Under the pieces are notes generated by a model. The model saw only the letters and a list, made by a program, of their open reading frames with translations. It had not been told where the DNA came from and did no database searches. A DNA stretch of 64,000 bases from Thermohalobaculum sp963721105 (lineage in GTDB: Bacteria; Pseudomonadota; Alphaproteobacteria; Rhodobacterales; Rhodobacteraceae). This document shows positions 37,429 through 45,256 of the stretch, in pieces. The DNA is taken from the NCBI GenBank assembly GCA_963721105.1, contig CAVRHY010000011.1, forward strand, positions 620,001 through 684,000. The letters run 5' to 3'. Each line of letters opens with the position of its first letter. The first letter of the stretch is position 1. Made by a program: the position numbers and the translations under genes.

Positions 37429-38300
37429 GACCCTGCCTCGACGGCGGCGACGAACTCCGCCGACAGCACGCCCTCGAAGACATGTGCGACCGGCCCCGCC
37501 ATGATGACGTGGCCATCCTCGCGCCACGCCATCTGAAGATCGCCGCCGTCCAGCACGATGGTCGCCTGCCGGTCCATCAGCCCGCGGCGGACCGCGTTGA
37601 CCAGGACGGCGCAAGAGGACGAGCCCGAGGCCAGCGTCTCGCCCGCGCCGCGCTCCCAGACACGCACGCGCGCCCGGTCGCGCGCCAGCACCTGGACGAA
37701 CTGCACGTTGGTGCGCTCGGGAAACAGCGGGTCGTGCTCGACCGCCGGGCCGCGCGTGGCCAGCGGCACCGCGGCGACATCGTCGACGAAGAAGCAGCAA
37801 TGCGGGTTGCCCATGCTGCACGCCGCCGGTCCGCCCTCGATCGGCAGGTGCAGCGTGTCGGCCTCGCGCGCCAGCGGAATGTCGCGCCAGCCGAGATGCG
37901 CCACGCCCATGTCGACCTCGACCAGCCCGTCGCGCCGCCGCGCCACCAGTACGCCGTTGTCGCTGGACAGCGTGATCTCCGGCGCCCCCGTCTCGGCCAT
38001 CAGCAGGTCGGCAACGCAGCGCGTGGCGTTGCCGCAGGCCTGCGCCCGGCTGCCATCCGAGTTCCAGAAGCGGACGGCGGCCGTCGTGTTGCCGCCGGGC
38101 AGGATCTCGGCCAGCTGGTCGAAGCCGACGCCCCGGTGCCGGTCGCCGATGGCGCGCACCAAGGCCGGCGCCAGCGCCACTGCGCCCGCCCGCTGGTCGA
38201 TGACCACGAAGTCGTTGCCGAGGCCGTGCATCTTGCGGAACGCCAGCCCCGCCCGCGGCCCCGGCCGATCGCTGCTGCGACTGCCGTCCATGCGCCGCAT
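37425..38300 (-). CDS. dapF: Diaminopimelate epimerase, with Ser at the second catalytic position
   Basis: A 291-residue epimerase of LL- to meso-diaminopimelate for lysine and peptidoglycan. MHGLGNDFVVID marks the start of the fold, and the first catalytic Cys is in QACGNATRC (Cys89). The second site, normally ACGTGA, reads ETLASGSSSCA, so the position of the catalytic Cys is Ser225. The substrate motifs GNPHCCFF and ERGAGETL are otherwise normal. It may be a one-Cys variant, or Ser may act as the base. The first about 18 residues are a Ser/Arg/Pro-rich extension. It is the first gene of the minus-strand operon. Confidence 0.88.
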   Translation of the reverse strand: MRRMDGSRSSDRPGPRAGLAFRKMHGLGNDFVVIDQRAGAVALAPALVRAIGDRHRGVGFDQLAEILPGGNTTAAVRFWNSDGSRAQACGNATRCVADLLMAETGAPEITLSSDNGVLVARRRDGLVEVDMGVAHLGWRDIPLAREADTLHLPIEGGPAACSMGNPHCCFFVDDVAAVPLATRGPAVEHDPLFPERTNVQFVQVLARDRARVRVWERGAGETLASGSSSCAVLVNAVRRGLMDRQATIVLDGGDLQMAWREDGHVIMAGPVAHVFEGVLSAEFVAAVEAGS

Positions 38301-38617
38301 ATAGCCGAGACCGGGCGCTGCCGCCAGTCCGCGCCGTCCCCGCCGCCGAACGCCCCCCGGCCGGTGGCCGGCAATTTGTCACGAGCATTTCTAATTCGCG
38401 AATATCGCCCTGAAAACTGCGGTCTGTTTTCGAGAACGGACAGCGTACTCGCGCGCAGGTTGTGCCGCTCGACGACGCGGCAATTCACGGGGGTCGAATT
38501 GTTAACAAAACAGAGCCGCGTTTCCGCCCGATTTTCCATGGATCTGCAGATGTAGTCCGATGGGAACGGCGTGAGCGCCCGTGCACACACGGTGTCTCGC
38601 AAAAGGGAGAGGGCAGC
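38301..38617. promoter_or_regulatory. Upstream region of dapF and of the SdrD-repeat protein gene
   Basis: 317 bp, clearly less GC-rich than its surroundings in 38370-38560. It includes the palindrome ATTCGCGAAT (38394-38403) and a dyad CTGTTTTCGAGAACGGACAG about 25 bp further on. Both are candidates for regulator sites, but I cannot name the regulator. It must drive dapF leftwards and the large secreted-type protein rightwards. Confidence 0.4.
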
Positions 38618-40834
38618 ATGGCTTCGATCACGTACACATTTACCGACAGTTCCGGATTTCTGGCGACGTGCACGATCACGGAGGACGGCTTGGGCGGTCT
38701 CGTCTTCACCATCGAGGTGGACGAGAGCACGGGACAGACCGCCGATCTACGCGGCCTGTTCTTTGACCTGAACAACGACGACCCGGAGTTCCTTAGCACG
38801 CTCAGCGTGAGCGGTGCCGACATCACCGACCAGGCCTTCGAGCAGGACAGCGTCGTCAACCTGGGCAACGGCGACAACGTCAACGGCAGCGTCGTCAACG
38901 AGACCGGTCTGTTCGATGCCGGTGTCGAGATCGGCACGCAGGGCATCTCGAAGGACGACATACAGTGCACCACCTTCACGCTCTCGAGCAGCCTCTGCGA
39001 CCTGACGCTCGACATGATCGCCAATGTCGACACGGCGCTGCGCTGCACCAGTTCCGGCGACGTCGATGGGTCCCGCAACGGATCGCTTAAGTTGGTCGGC
39101 GACATATCGTCGGGGACGATCTCTGGCTCGTACTTCTGGGACCAGGACGGCAACGACGTCGACAATGCGGGCGACACGAGCATCGTCGGCAAGTGGGTCA
39201 CGCTTCTGATGGCGGACGGCACGACGCCCGCCCTGGATACCGCCGGCAACGCCGTCGCCGCCGTGCAGACCGACGTCGACGGCAGATACATGTTCAACAA
39301 CCTGGCGGCCGGCGACTACGTCGTCATGTTCCAGGACAGCACGGCCGAGGGGCTTCAGTTTGTCACCCCGAACGTCGGCGCCGACGAGGCGGTCGACTCG
39401 GACGTCGATCCGGCGACCGGCAGGACCGGCCTCGTCACCGTCGTCGCCGGCTATGAGACCACCGACGTCGACGCCGGCGTCAAGGCGCCGCCGGCTCCGC
39501 CGCCGCCGCCCGCGTCGATCTCGGGGCGCTATTTCGACGATGCCAACGGCAACGGCATCGACGATGGCGAGGCCGGGGTCGAGGGCAGGACCGTCACCCT
39601 GCTCGACGCCGACGGGCAGGCCGTGGCGACCACGGTGACGGGCGCGGATGGCAGCTACGGCTTCGAAGAGCTCGCGGCCGGCACTTACTCGGTCGAGTTC
39701 CAGGCGACCGACGGCAAGGTCTTCTCGGCCCAGGATATCGGTGGCGACGACAGCGTCAACTCGGATGTCGACCCCGCGACCGGACGAACGGACGCCATCG
39801 TCGTCTCGGCCGGTGTGAACATCACCGATGTCGATGCCGGCGTCATGGCGACGGGTGGCGGGGGCGGCGGCGACACGCCCTGGGACCTGACCGGCGCGAT
39901 CCAGACCGAGACGCACTCGCTGACCTACATCCTCGACGCCAGCTTTACGACCTATGACTGGTTCCTCGGCATCCCGCCGGTCGACGTCAACGGGGACGGC
40001 ATCAACAACGTGGTCAACTCGATGCTGGCCGAGGTGATCGACCGGGCGCAGACGCTGGCGGCCGACCAGAAGATCGACCTGATCCTCGCCGGCGCCGACG
40101 GCGTTGCCGGGCAGCAGAGCATCATGGCTGGCGCGCTGCACGGTCTCGACCCGCACGGTTCCGACATCGCGGTCACCCAGGCGCTGCAGGCGCTGTTCGG
40201 CCCGACCTTCTACCAGCCGGCGGGCCTGCCGGATCAGGTCGACTTCGCCTCGGCGCTGAACGCGGCCGGCAGCACCATCCAGGCGGGCTACGGCGCGACG
40301 GGGGCGATGACCGACGAGGTCGTGGTGCTGACCACCTCGGACGGGATCGACCCATGGACGCTGCAGCCCGCCTTCCCGGGCTCGGCCGAGGCCAGCCAGG
40401 CGCTGGCCGCCACGCTGGGCGCCAGCGTCGACGTCGTGCTGATCGAGTCGCTGTCGTTCGACTGGTCGGTGCTGACCGCGATGGACACCGGCGGCGCCAT
40501 CGACACCTACTCGTCGATGGAGGACGACCCCTGGAACCCGGCTACCGATCCGTACCATCTCGGCACGCTGGTCTCGGACAGCCCGGCGGTCACCGAGGGC
40601 GACATCATCGGCCTGCTGATCGGCGGCCAGCACATCGACCTGACCGACCCCACGCCCGGCGACGGGCGGATCGACGTCTCGCTGACCGGCCTCGAGGGGG
40701 ATCCCGCCGACGGCATCGGCATCGAGATCGACACCAACCATGACGGCGTCGCGGACACCGTGGTCACGGCGGCACTCGACCTGGTCGATGGCGTCTATCA
40801 CTTCGAGGTCGGGCCGTTCGACCTGCTGGTCTGA
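38618..40834 (+). CDS. Large acidic protein with two SdrD B-like repeats and a VWA-like domain, probably secreted
   Basis: A 738-residue, strongly acidic protein. Residues 1-155 are a beta-rich N-terminal domain (VFTIEVDESTGQTADLRGLF) seen on type-I-secreted calcium-binding proteins. Two SdrD B-like repeats follow at about 167-290 and 300-410, each with a Y-F-D-x-D/N-G-N opening and the shared end SDVDPATGRT...TDVDAGV, joined by a poly-Pro linker (PPAPPPPPAS). After a Gly-rich hinge, residues 434-640 resemble a von Willebrand A domain with a degenerate metal site (LDASFT for DxSxS) and VDVNGDGINN. There is no N-terminal signal peptide and no sortase motif. The protein ends in hydrophobic FDLLV, which suits type I secretion. 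The start follows GGGAGAGGG. A role in adhesion is inferred only. Confidence 0.82.
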   Translation: MASITYTFTDSSGFLATCTITEDGLGGLVFTIEVDESTGQTADLRGLFFDLNNDDPEFLSTLSVSGADITDQAFEQDSVVNLGNGDNVNGSVVNETGLFDAGVEIGTQGISKDDIQCTTFTLSSSLCDLTLDMIANVDTALRCTSSGDVDGSRNGSLKLVGDISSGTISGSYFWDQDGNDVDNAGDTSIVGKWVTLLMADGTTPALDTAGNAVAAVQTDVDGRYMFNNLAAGDYVVMFQDSTAEGLQFVTPNVGADEAVDSDVDPATGRTGLVTVVAGYETTDVDAGVKAPPAPPPPPASISGRYFDDANGNGIDDGEAGVEGRTVTLLDADGQAVATTVTGADGSYGFEELAAGTYSVEFQATDGKVFSAQDIGGDDSVNSDVDPATGRTDAIVVSAGVNITDVDAGVMATGGGGGGDTPWDLTGAIQTETHSLTYILDASFTTYDWFLGIPPVDVNGDGINNVVNSMLAEVIDRAQTLAADQKIDLILAGADGVAGQQSIMAGALHGLDPHGSDIAVTQALQALFGPTFYQPAGLPDQVDFASALNAAGSTIQAGYGATGAMTDEVVVLTTSDGIDPWTLQPAFPGSAEASQALAATLGASVDVVLIESLSFDWSVLTAMDTGGAIDTYSSMEDDPWNPATDPYHLGTLVSDSPAVTEGDIIGLLIGGQHIDLTDPTPGDGRIDVSLTGLEGDPADGIGIEIDTNHDGVADTVVTAALDLVDGVYHFEVGPFDLLV

Positions 40835-41015
40835 GACGAGTCGCCGGCGGCGCGGGCAACCCGCCGCCGGCCATACGCGGCCTGGTCGGCGTGCCGCAGA
40901 GGCGGGGGAGGCGGCCCCGCCGCCGCTCCCCCAGCCCCGAAGCCCGCTACCCCGCCGAACCGGTCAGACCCGCTTAACTGAGCCGCCGAGCCGCGCCGGC
41001 CCTCGGTCGGGGCGG

Positions 41016-41864
41016 TCACAGCCGCTCGGCGTGCCAGCGGACGTGGTCCTCCATGAAGCTCGCGACGAAGAAGTACGAGTGGTCGTATCCCGCCTGCAGC
41101 CGCATCGCGCCGGGCGTGCGCGTCTCGGTCAGCGCGGTCGCCAGCGCCTCGGGCTGCAGCCGCTCGAGGAACGGATCCTCGGCGCCCTGGTCGACCAGCA
41201 CGTCCCGCTCCCAGCCGCGCCCGCGCAGCAGCGCGCAGGCGTCGTGCCGGGCCCAGGCGTCGCGGTTGTCGCCCAGATAGGCCGTCAGCTGCTTCTGCCC
41301 CCACTCGCTCTCGCTCGGCCGGGCGATCGGCGCGAAGGCCGAGACCGAGCGGTAGATCTCCGGGTGGCGCATCGCCAGCGTCAGCGCGCCATGCCCGCCC
41401 ATCGAGTGCCCGGTGATGCCCTGGCGCTCGTGCTCTACCGGGAACTCGGTCGTCACCAGCGTCTGCAGCTCGCCGGCAATGTAGCTGAACATGCGGAAAT
41501 GCGGCGCCCAGGGCTCCTCGGTTGCGTCGACGTAGAACCCCGCCCCCTGGCCGAGGTCGTACTCCGCGTCGTCCGCCACACCCTCGCCGCGCGGCGAGGT
41601 GTCGGGAAACACCACCGCGATGCCGTGCCGCGCCGCCCAGAGCTGCGCGCCGGACTTCAGCATGGCGTTCTCGTGCGTGCAGGTCAGCCCCGACAGGAAC
41701 CACAGGCAGGGCACGCGGACCTTCCGCCGCCGGCTCCCCGCGCTGCCGTCGGGCCGCGGTGGCATGAACAGGGCAAATGTCATGTCGCAGCCGGTCCGCG
41801 CCGAGTCGTGCCTGTAGACCCCCTGCACGCCGCCGAAGGCCCTCGTCTCGGAAATCGTCTCCAC
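41016..41864 (-). CDS. fghA: S-formylglutathione hydrolase
   Basis: A 282-residue esterase of the glutathione-dependent formaldehyde pathway (S-formylglutathione to formate and glutathione). The catalytic Ser is in ITGHSMGGHGAL (about 155). Asp and His lie in DQGAEDPF and GYDHSYFF. The oxyanion region is FLSGLTCTHENAM. It is the third gene of a minus-strand run gshA-osmC-fghA with 16 bp to osmC. The formaldehyde dehydrogenase gene is not in the window. Confidence 0.95.
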   Translation of the reverse strand: METISETRAFGGVQGVYRHDSARTGCDMTFALFMPPRPDGSAGSRRRKVRVPCLWFLSGLTCTHENAMLKSGAQLWAARHGIAVVFPDTSPRGEGVADDAEYDLGQGAGFYVDATEEPWAPHFRMFSYIAGELQTLVTTEFPVEHERQGITGHSMGGHGALTLAMRHPEIYRSVSAFAPIARPSESEWGQKQLTAYLGDNRDAWARHDACALLRGRGWERDVLVDQGAEDPFLERLQPEALATALTETRTPGAMRLQAGYDHSYFFVASFMEDHVRWHAERL

Positions 41865-41880
41865 CGTTCCCCCTTTCGCG

Positions 41881-42363
41881 TCAGGCCCCCGCGACGCTCT
41901 CCACCGTCGGCCGGCAGCCGACCTCGAAATTCAGCGACCGCGCGATGAAGCACATCTCGTGCGCCCGGTGGTGCAGCCCGTCCACCAGCGCCGCGTCGCC
42001 GGCCGAGATCGTCACATGCGGGCGCAGCGTGGCCGCGGTGAATTCGCCCGAGCCGTCCGGGTTGATCCGCATCTCGCCCGTCGCGCGGTCCTCGTAGCTT
42101 TCGACCACGACCCCGGCGGCCGCGGCGAGGTGCAGGAACCACAGCATGTGGCAGGACGCAATCGACCCGACCAGCATCTCCTCGGGGTTCCAGCGGTCCG
42201 CATCGCCGCGAAAGGCCGGGTCGGCCGAGCCGGGGATCGGCGGCTTGCCCGGCGCCGCGATCTCGTGCGTGCGCCGATAGGCGGTGTAGGCGCCGGTCCC
42301 CGACCCGGTGTTGCCCGTCCAGCGCACCGTGGTCTCGAAGGCGTGCGAGCCGTGGCCTGCCAT
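41881..42363 (-). CDS. OsmC family peroxiredoxin-like protein
   Basis: A 160-residue OsmC-fold protein. The two redox cysteines are visible in VGSIASCHMLWFL (about 71) and AHEMCFIARSL (about 138), with the catalytic Glu in WNPEEMLVGS. It reduces organic hydroperoxides or related electrophiles. It sits between gshA and fghA (34 and 16 bp gaps), which suggests a thiol/aldehyde stress operon. Confidence 0.9.
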   Translation of the reverse strand: MAGHGSHAFETTVRWTGNTGSGTGAYTAYRRTHEIAAPGKPPIPGSADPAFRGDADRWNPEEMLVGSIASCHMLWFLHLAAAAGVVVESYEDRATGEMRINPDGSGEFTAATLRPHVTISAGDAALVDGLHHRAHEMCFIARSLNFEVGCRPTVESVAGA

Positions 42364-42397
42364 GTCACCCTCCGGCCGGCCGCGCGCCGGCCCGTTC

Positions 42398-43768
42398 TCA
42401 GTAGCTGTATTCGCGGTAGATGCGGGTCAGATCACCGTGCCAGTCGCCGTTGTAATGCGCCAGCAGCTCCTCGGCGGGGGTCCGGCCGGACTCCACGATG
42501 TCCTTCAGCGCATTGAGGAAATGCGTCTCGTCCGGGATCAGCCCGGCCGCGCCCGGCCGCGCCCGCGCCTTCAGGCCGGCCTCGGCGATCTTCAGGCAGT
42601 CGCGCGCCAGGTCGTGCACCGTCCGGCCGCGGATCTCGGCCTTCAGCCCGCGCACCGAGGCGTCGACGCGCAGCCGGTCGCGATCCTCGGCCGTCCAGTC
42701 GCGCACCAGCTCCCAGGCGGCGTCCAGCGAGGCCTGCTCGTAGGTGATCCCCACCCAGAAGGCCGGCAGCGCGCACAGGCTCCGCCACGGCCCGCCATCG
42801 GCGCCGCGCATCTCGATGAACTTCTTCAGCCGCGCTTCCGGGAAGATCGTCGTCAGGTGGTCGGCCCAGTCGCTCAGCGTCGGCTTCTCCCCGGGCAGGG
42901 CGGGCAGCTTGCCCGCCATGAAGTCGCGGAACGACTGGCCGAGAGCGTCGATGTAGCGGCCCTCGCGGTAGACGAAGTACATCGGCACATCGAGCGCATA
43001 GTCGACATACCGCTCGAACCCCATGCCGTCATCGAAGACGAAGGGCAGCATCCCCGTCCGATCCGCGTCCAGGTCGCGCCAGATGCGCGAGCGCCACGAC
43101 AGGTGCCCGTTCGGCCTGCCCTCCCAGAAGGGCGAGTTGGCGAAGAGCGCGGTCGCGACCGGCTGCAGCGCCAGCGCGACCCGCAGCTTCTGCACCATGT
43201 CGGCCTCGGAGGCGAAGTCGAGGTTCACCTGCACCGTGCAGGTCCGGTACATCATCGACGTGCCCATCGTGCCGACCTCGCGCATGTAGCGCGTCATCAG
43301 CTTGTAGCGCCCCTTGGGCATCATCGGCATGTCGTCGTGCGTCCAGATCGGCGCCGCGCCCAGGCCGATAAAGCCGACACCGATGCCGTCGGCCACCGCC
43401 TTCACCTCGGCCAGGTGCTCGTTCACCTCGTCGCAGGTCTCGTGGATGGTCTCCAGCGGCGCGCCCGAGAGCTCGAGCTGCCCGCCCGGTTCCAGGCTGA
43501 CATTGGCGCCGTTCTTGGTCAGACCGATGATGTTGCCGCCTTCGGTCAGCGGCGACCAGCCAAAGCGGCGCGCCAGCCCATCCAGCACGGCGCGGACCGA
43601 GCGCTCGCCGTCATAGGGCAGCGGGCGCAGCGTATCGGCGCAGTAGCCGAACTTCTCGTGCTCGGTTCCGATGCGCCAGTCGGCCTTCGGCCGGCAGCCG
43701 GAGGCGAGATAGCCGACGAGGTCGGCCCGGCTCTCGACCGGGCCCCCGCCCTCCTGGGGTATCGACAT
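42398..43768 (-). CDS. gshA: Glutamate-cysteine ligase, GCS2 (plant/alphaproteobacterial) type
   Basis: A 456-residue ligase making gamma-glutamylcysteine, the first step of glutathione synthesis. Motifs are IGTEHEKFGY (glutamate/metal strand), SLEPGGQLELSGAPLETIHETC, TCTVQVNLDF, and FIEMRGADGGPW near the end, all characteristic of the GCS2 class. It is complete and in one frame. It leads the gshA-osmC-fghA run. Confidence 0.95.
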   Translation of the reverse strand: MSIPQEGGGPVESRADLVGYLASGCRPKADWRIGTEHEKFGYCADTLRPLPYDGERSVRAVLDGLARRFGWSPLTEGGNIIGLTKNGANVSLEPGGQLELSGAPLETIHETCDEVNEHLAEVKAVADGIGVGFIGLGAAPIWTHDDMPMMPKGRYKLMTRYMREVGTMGTSMMYRTCTVQVNLDFASEADMVQKLRVALALQPVATALFANSPFWEGRPNGHLSWRSRIWRDLDADRTGMLPFVFDDGMGFERYVDYALDVPMYFVYREGRYIDALGQSFRDFMAGKLPALPGEKPTLSDWADHLTTIFPEARLKKFIEMRGADGGPWRSLCALPAFWVGITYEQASLDAAWELVRDWTAEDRDRLRVDASVRGLKAEIRGRTVHDLARDCLKIAEAGLKARARPGAAGLIPDETHFLNALKDIVESGRTPAEELLAHYNGDWHGDLTRIYREYSY

Positions 43769-43944
43769 GGGCCACCTCTCGCGCGCGCTGCCGTTTCGCT
43801 GATGCTGCTAATCGCCGGGCGCAGGCGACGCAACAGGAACGGGCGTGACAGGAACGACGGAGCGGGTGAACTCGTTCGTTCTGATCACGAAGCGTCGTGC
43901 GGAAAGGTCCGTCCGCGCTGCTCGCATTTTTCAGGAGAGTTGTC

Positions 43945-44433
43945 ATGCTCGCGCGTAACCGAACCCTGACGCTGGTTGCCATGCTGACCGCAGCGTCCAT
44001 GTCCGTGGCGTCCTGCGCCCGCCAGATCAGCCCCGGCGTCTACCAGGGCAGCAATGTCGGAACGGCGGTACAGACCTACACCGGCACCGTGCAGAGCGCC
44101 CGATCCGTCGTGGTCCAGGAAGACGAGATGCTGCAGGATAACTGGCTCGGCGGCGCCATCGGCGGCGCGGCCGGCGGCCTTGCCGGTTCCGAGCTGGGGG
44201 GAGGCAAGGGCAAGATCGCCACCACCGCCGGCGGAGCGCTGGCCGGCGCCGCGCTGGGCGCGCTGGCGCAGCGCGGCCTGCAGCGGCAGAACGCGATGGA
44301 GTACATCGTCCGCATGGACAACGGCCAGCTGATGACCATTGTGCAGGGCATGGACCCGCAGATCCCGATCGGCCGCCGCGTCTACGTCCAGACCGGCAGC
44401 AACGGAACGGCCCGCGTTCTGCCCGCCGGCTGA
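43945..44433 (+). CDS. Glycine-zipper 2TM outer-membrane lipoprotein (SlyB/Pcp family)
   Basis: A 162-residue lipoprotein. The signal has lipobox VASC (Cys at about 25) and is followed by RQISPGVYQGSNVG. The double glycine-zipper helix is at about 85-125 (GGAIGGAAGGLAGSELGGG ... GGALAGAALGALAQ). The C-terminal beta region YIVRMDNGQLMTIVQG is typical of Pcp/SlyB. The start ATG at 43945 follows AGGAGAG. It is predicted to stiffen or respond to stress in the outer membrane. A strong hairpin ends the transcript. Confidence 0.88.
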   Translation: MLARNRTLTLVAMLTAASMSVASCARQISPGVYQGSNVGTAVQTYTGTVQSARSVVVQEDEMLQDNWLGGAIGGAAGGLAGSELGGGKGKIATTAGGALAGAALGALAQRGLQRQNAMEYIVRMDNGQLMTIVQGMDPQIPIGRRVYVQTGSNGTARVLPAG

Positions 44434-44461
44434 GGCGGACGCGGTTCTCTCTTGAACGCGC

Positions 44462-44488
44462 GGCAGCCCCGGACGCGCCGGGGCTGCC
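44462..44488 (+). terminator. Hairpin terminator between convergent lipoprotein and fasciclin genes
   Basis: A perfect 11-bp stem, GGCAGCCCCGG / CCGGGGCTGCC, with the 5-nt loop ACGCG, is followed by CGTTCGTTT. It lies between two convergent stops and may serve both directions. Confidence 0.75.
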
Positions 44489-44514
44489 CGTTCGTTTCGG
44501 CGATCGCTCCGCGA

Positions 44515-45006
44515 TCAGCTCGCGGGCATGATCACCTTGTCGATGACATGGATGACGCCGTTCGACGCCTCGATGTCGGCAGTCGTGACCGTCGCCCCGT
44601 CGACCATGACGCCGGTGCCGGTCGCGTCGATCTCGACGGTGTCGCCCTCGACGGTCGCGGGGGACATCTCCTTGCCGGCCAGGTCGGCGGACATGACCTT
44701 GCCGGGCACGACGTGGTAGGTCAGGATCGAGACGAGCTGGGCCTTGTTCTCGGGCTTCAGCAGGCTCTCGACCGTTCCCTCCGGCAGGGCTGCGAAGGCG
44801 GCGTCGGTGGGCGCGAAGACGGTGAACGGACCTTCGCCCTTCAGCGTGTCGACCAGGCCGGCGGCCTGCACCGCCGCGACCAGCGTCGTGAACCCGTCCG
44901 CCGAGGCGGCCGTGTCGACGATGTCCTTCTTCATGGACCCGGCCATGGCGACCGGGGCCGCGGCGATGGCGGCGGCGGCGAGGCAGGTGGCGATGAACTT
45001 CTTCAT
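44515..45006 (-). CDS. Fasciclin (FAS1) domain protein, exported
   Basis: A 163-residue protein. The signal peptide MKKFIATCLAAAAIAAAPVAMA precedes a single FAS1 domain with GPFTVFAPTDAAFAALP (H1 motif), LTYHVVPGKVMSADL (YH motif) and SNGVIHVIDKVIMP at the end. Such proteins act in surface adhesion or matrix. The ATG at 45006 has GGGAGA upstream; the longer frame to 45078 has no site. It is divergent from the copper ATPase gene. Confidence 0.93.
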   Translation of the reverse strand: MKKFIATCLAAAAIAAAPVAMAGSMKKDIVDTAASADGFTTLVAAVQAAGLVDTLKGEGPFTVFAPTDAAFAALPEGTVESLLKPENKAQLVSILTYHVVPGKVMSADLAGKEMSPATVEGDTVEIDATGTGVMVDGATVTTADIEASNGVIHVIDKVIMPAS

Positions 45007-45185
45007 GCTTGGTCTCCCGTGGTGAAACATCGCGGGATCGCGATAGCGCGCCAGATAGCTCGGGCCGGCGGCGATCAACGCTTGACGTTCCGGCAGGTCG
45101 AGCTACGCGCCGAGGGGTGAGACAGCTTGCCGCAGGTGGCGTGGCATGGACGTCGCGTTCGGGGCGCATTCATCGGTGGCCGGCG

Positions 45186-45216
45186 TTGACCTTCCTGTTG
45201 CTGGAACCCCTATCTG
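45186..45216 (+). promoter_or_regulatory. MerR/CueR-type promoter of the copper ATPase gene
   Basis: The -35 TTGACC (45186-45191) and -10 TATCTG (45211-45216) are separated by 19 bp, the stretched spacer typical of MerR-family activation. The spacer contains CTTCC-TGTTGCT-GGAA, a dyad like the CueR operator (CCTTCC...GGAAGG). It lies 40 bp before the copA start. No merR/cueR gene is visible nearby, so the regulator must be elsewhere. Confidence 0.7.
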
Positions 45217-45256
45217 AGGGCTGAAAACATCGTTTCACGACGCCGGAGAGGCAGAG

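Noticed and set aside
38405..38450. Dyad CTGT...ACAG as a LexA/SOS box
   Set aside because: The spacing is 12 rather than 8, and alphaproteobacterial LexA uses GTTC/GAAC direct repeats, which are not present at the right spacing.
38747..40801. Minus-strand frame of 684 codons
   Set aside because: Antisense to the SdrD-repeat protein, whose domains and ribosome site are clear; the reverse frame has only Arg/Val/Asp/Gly-rich sequence.
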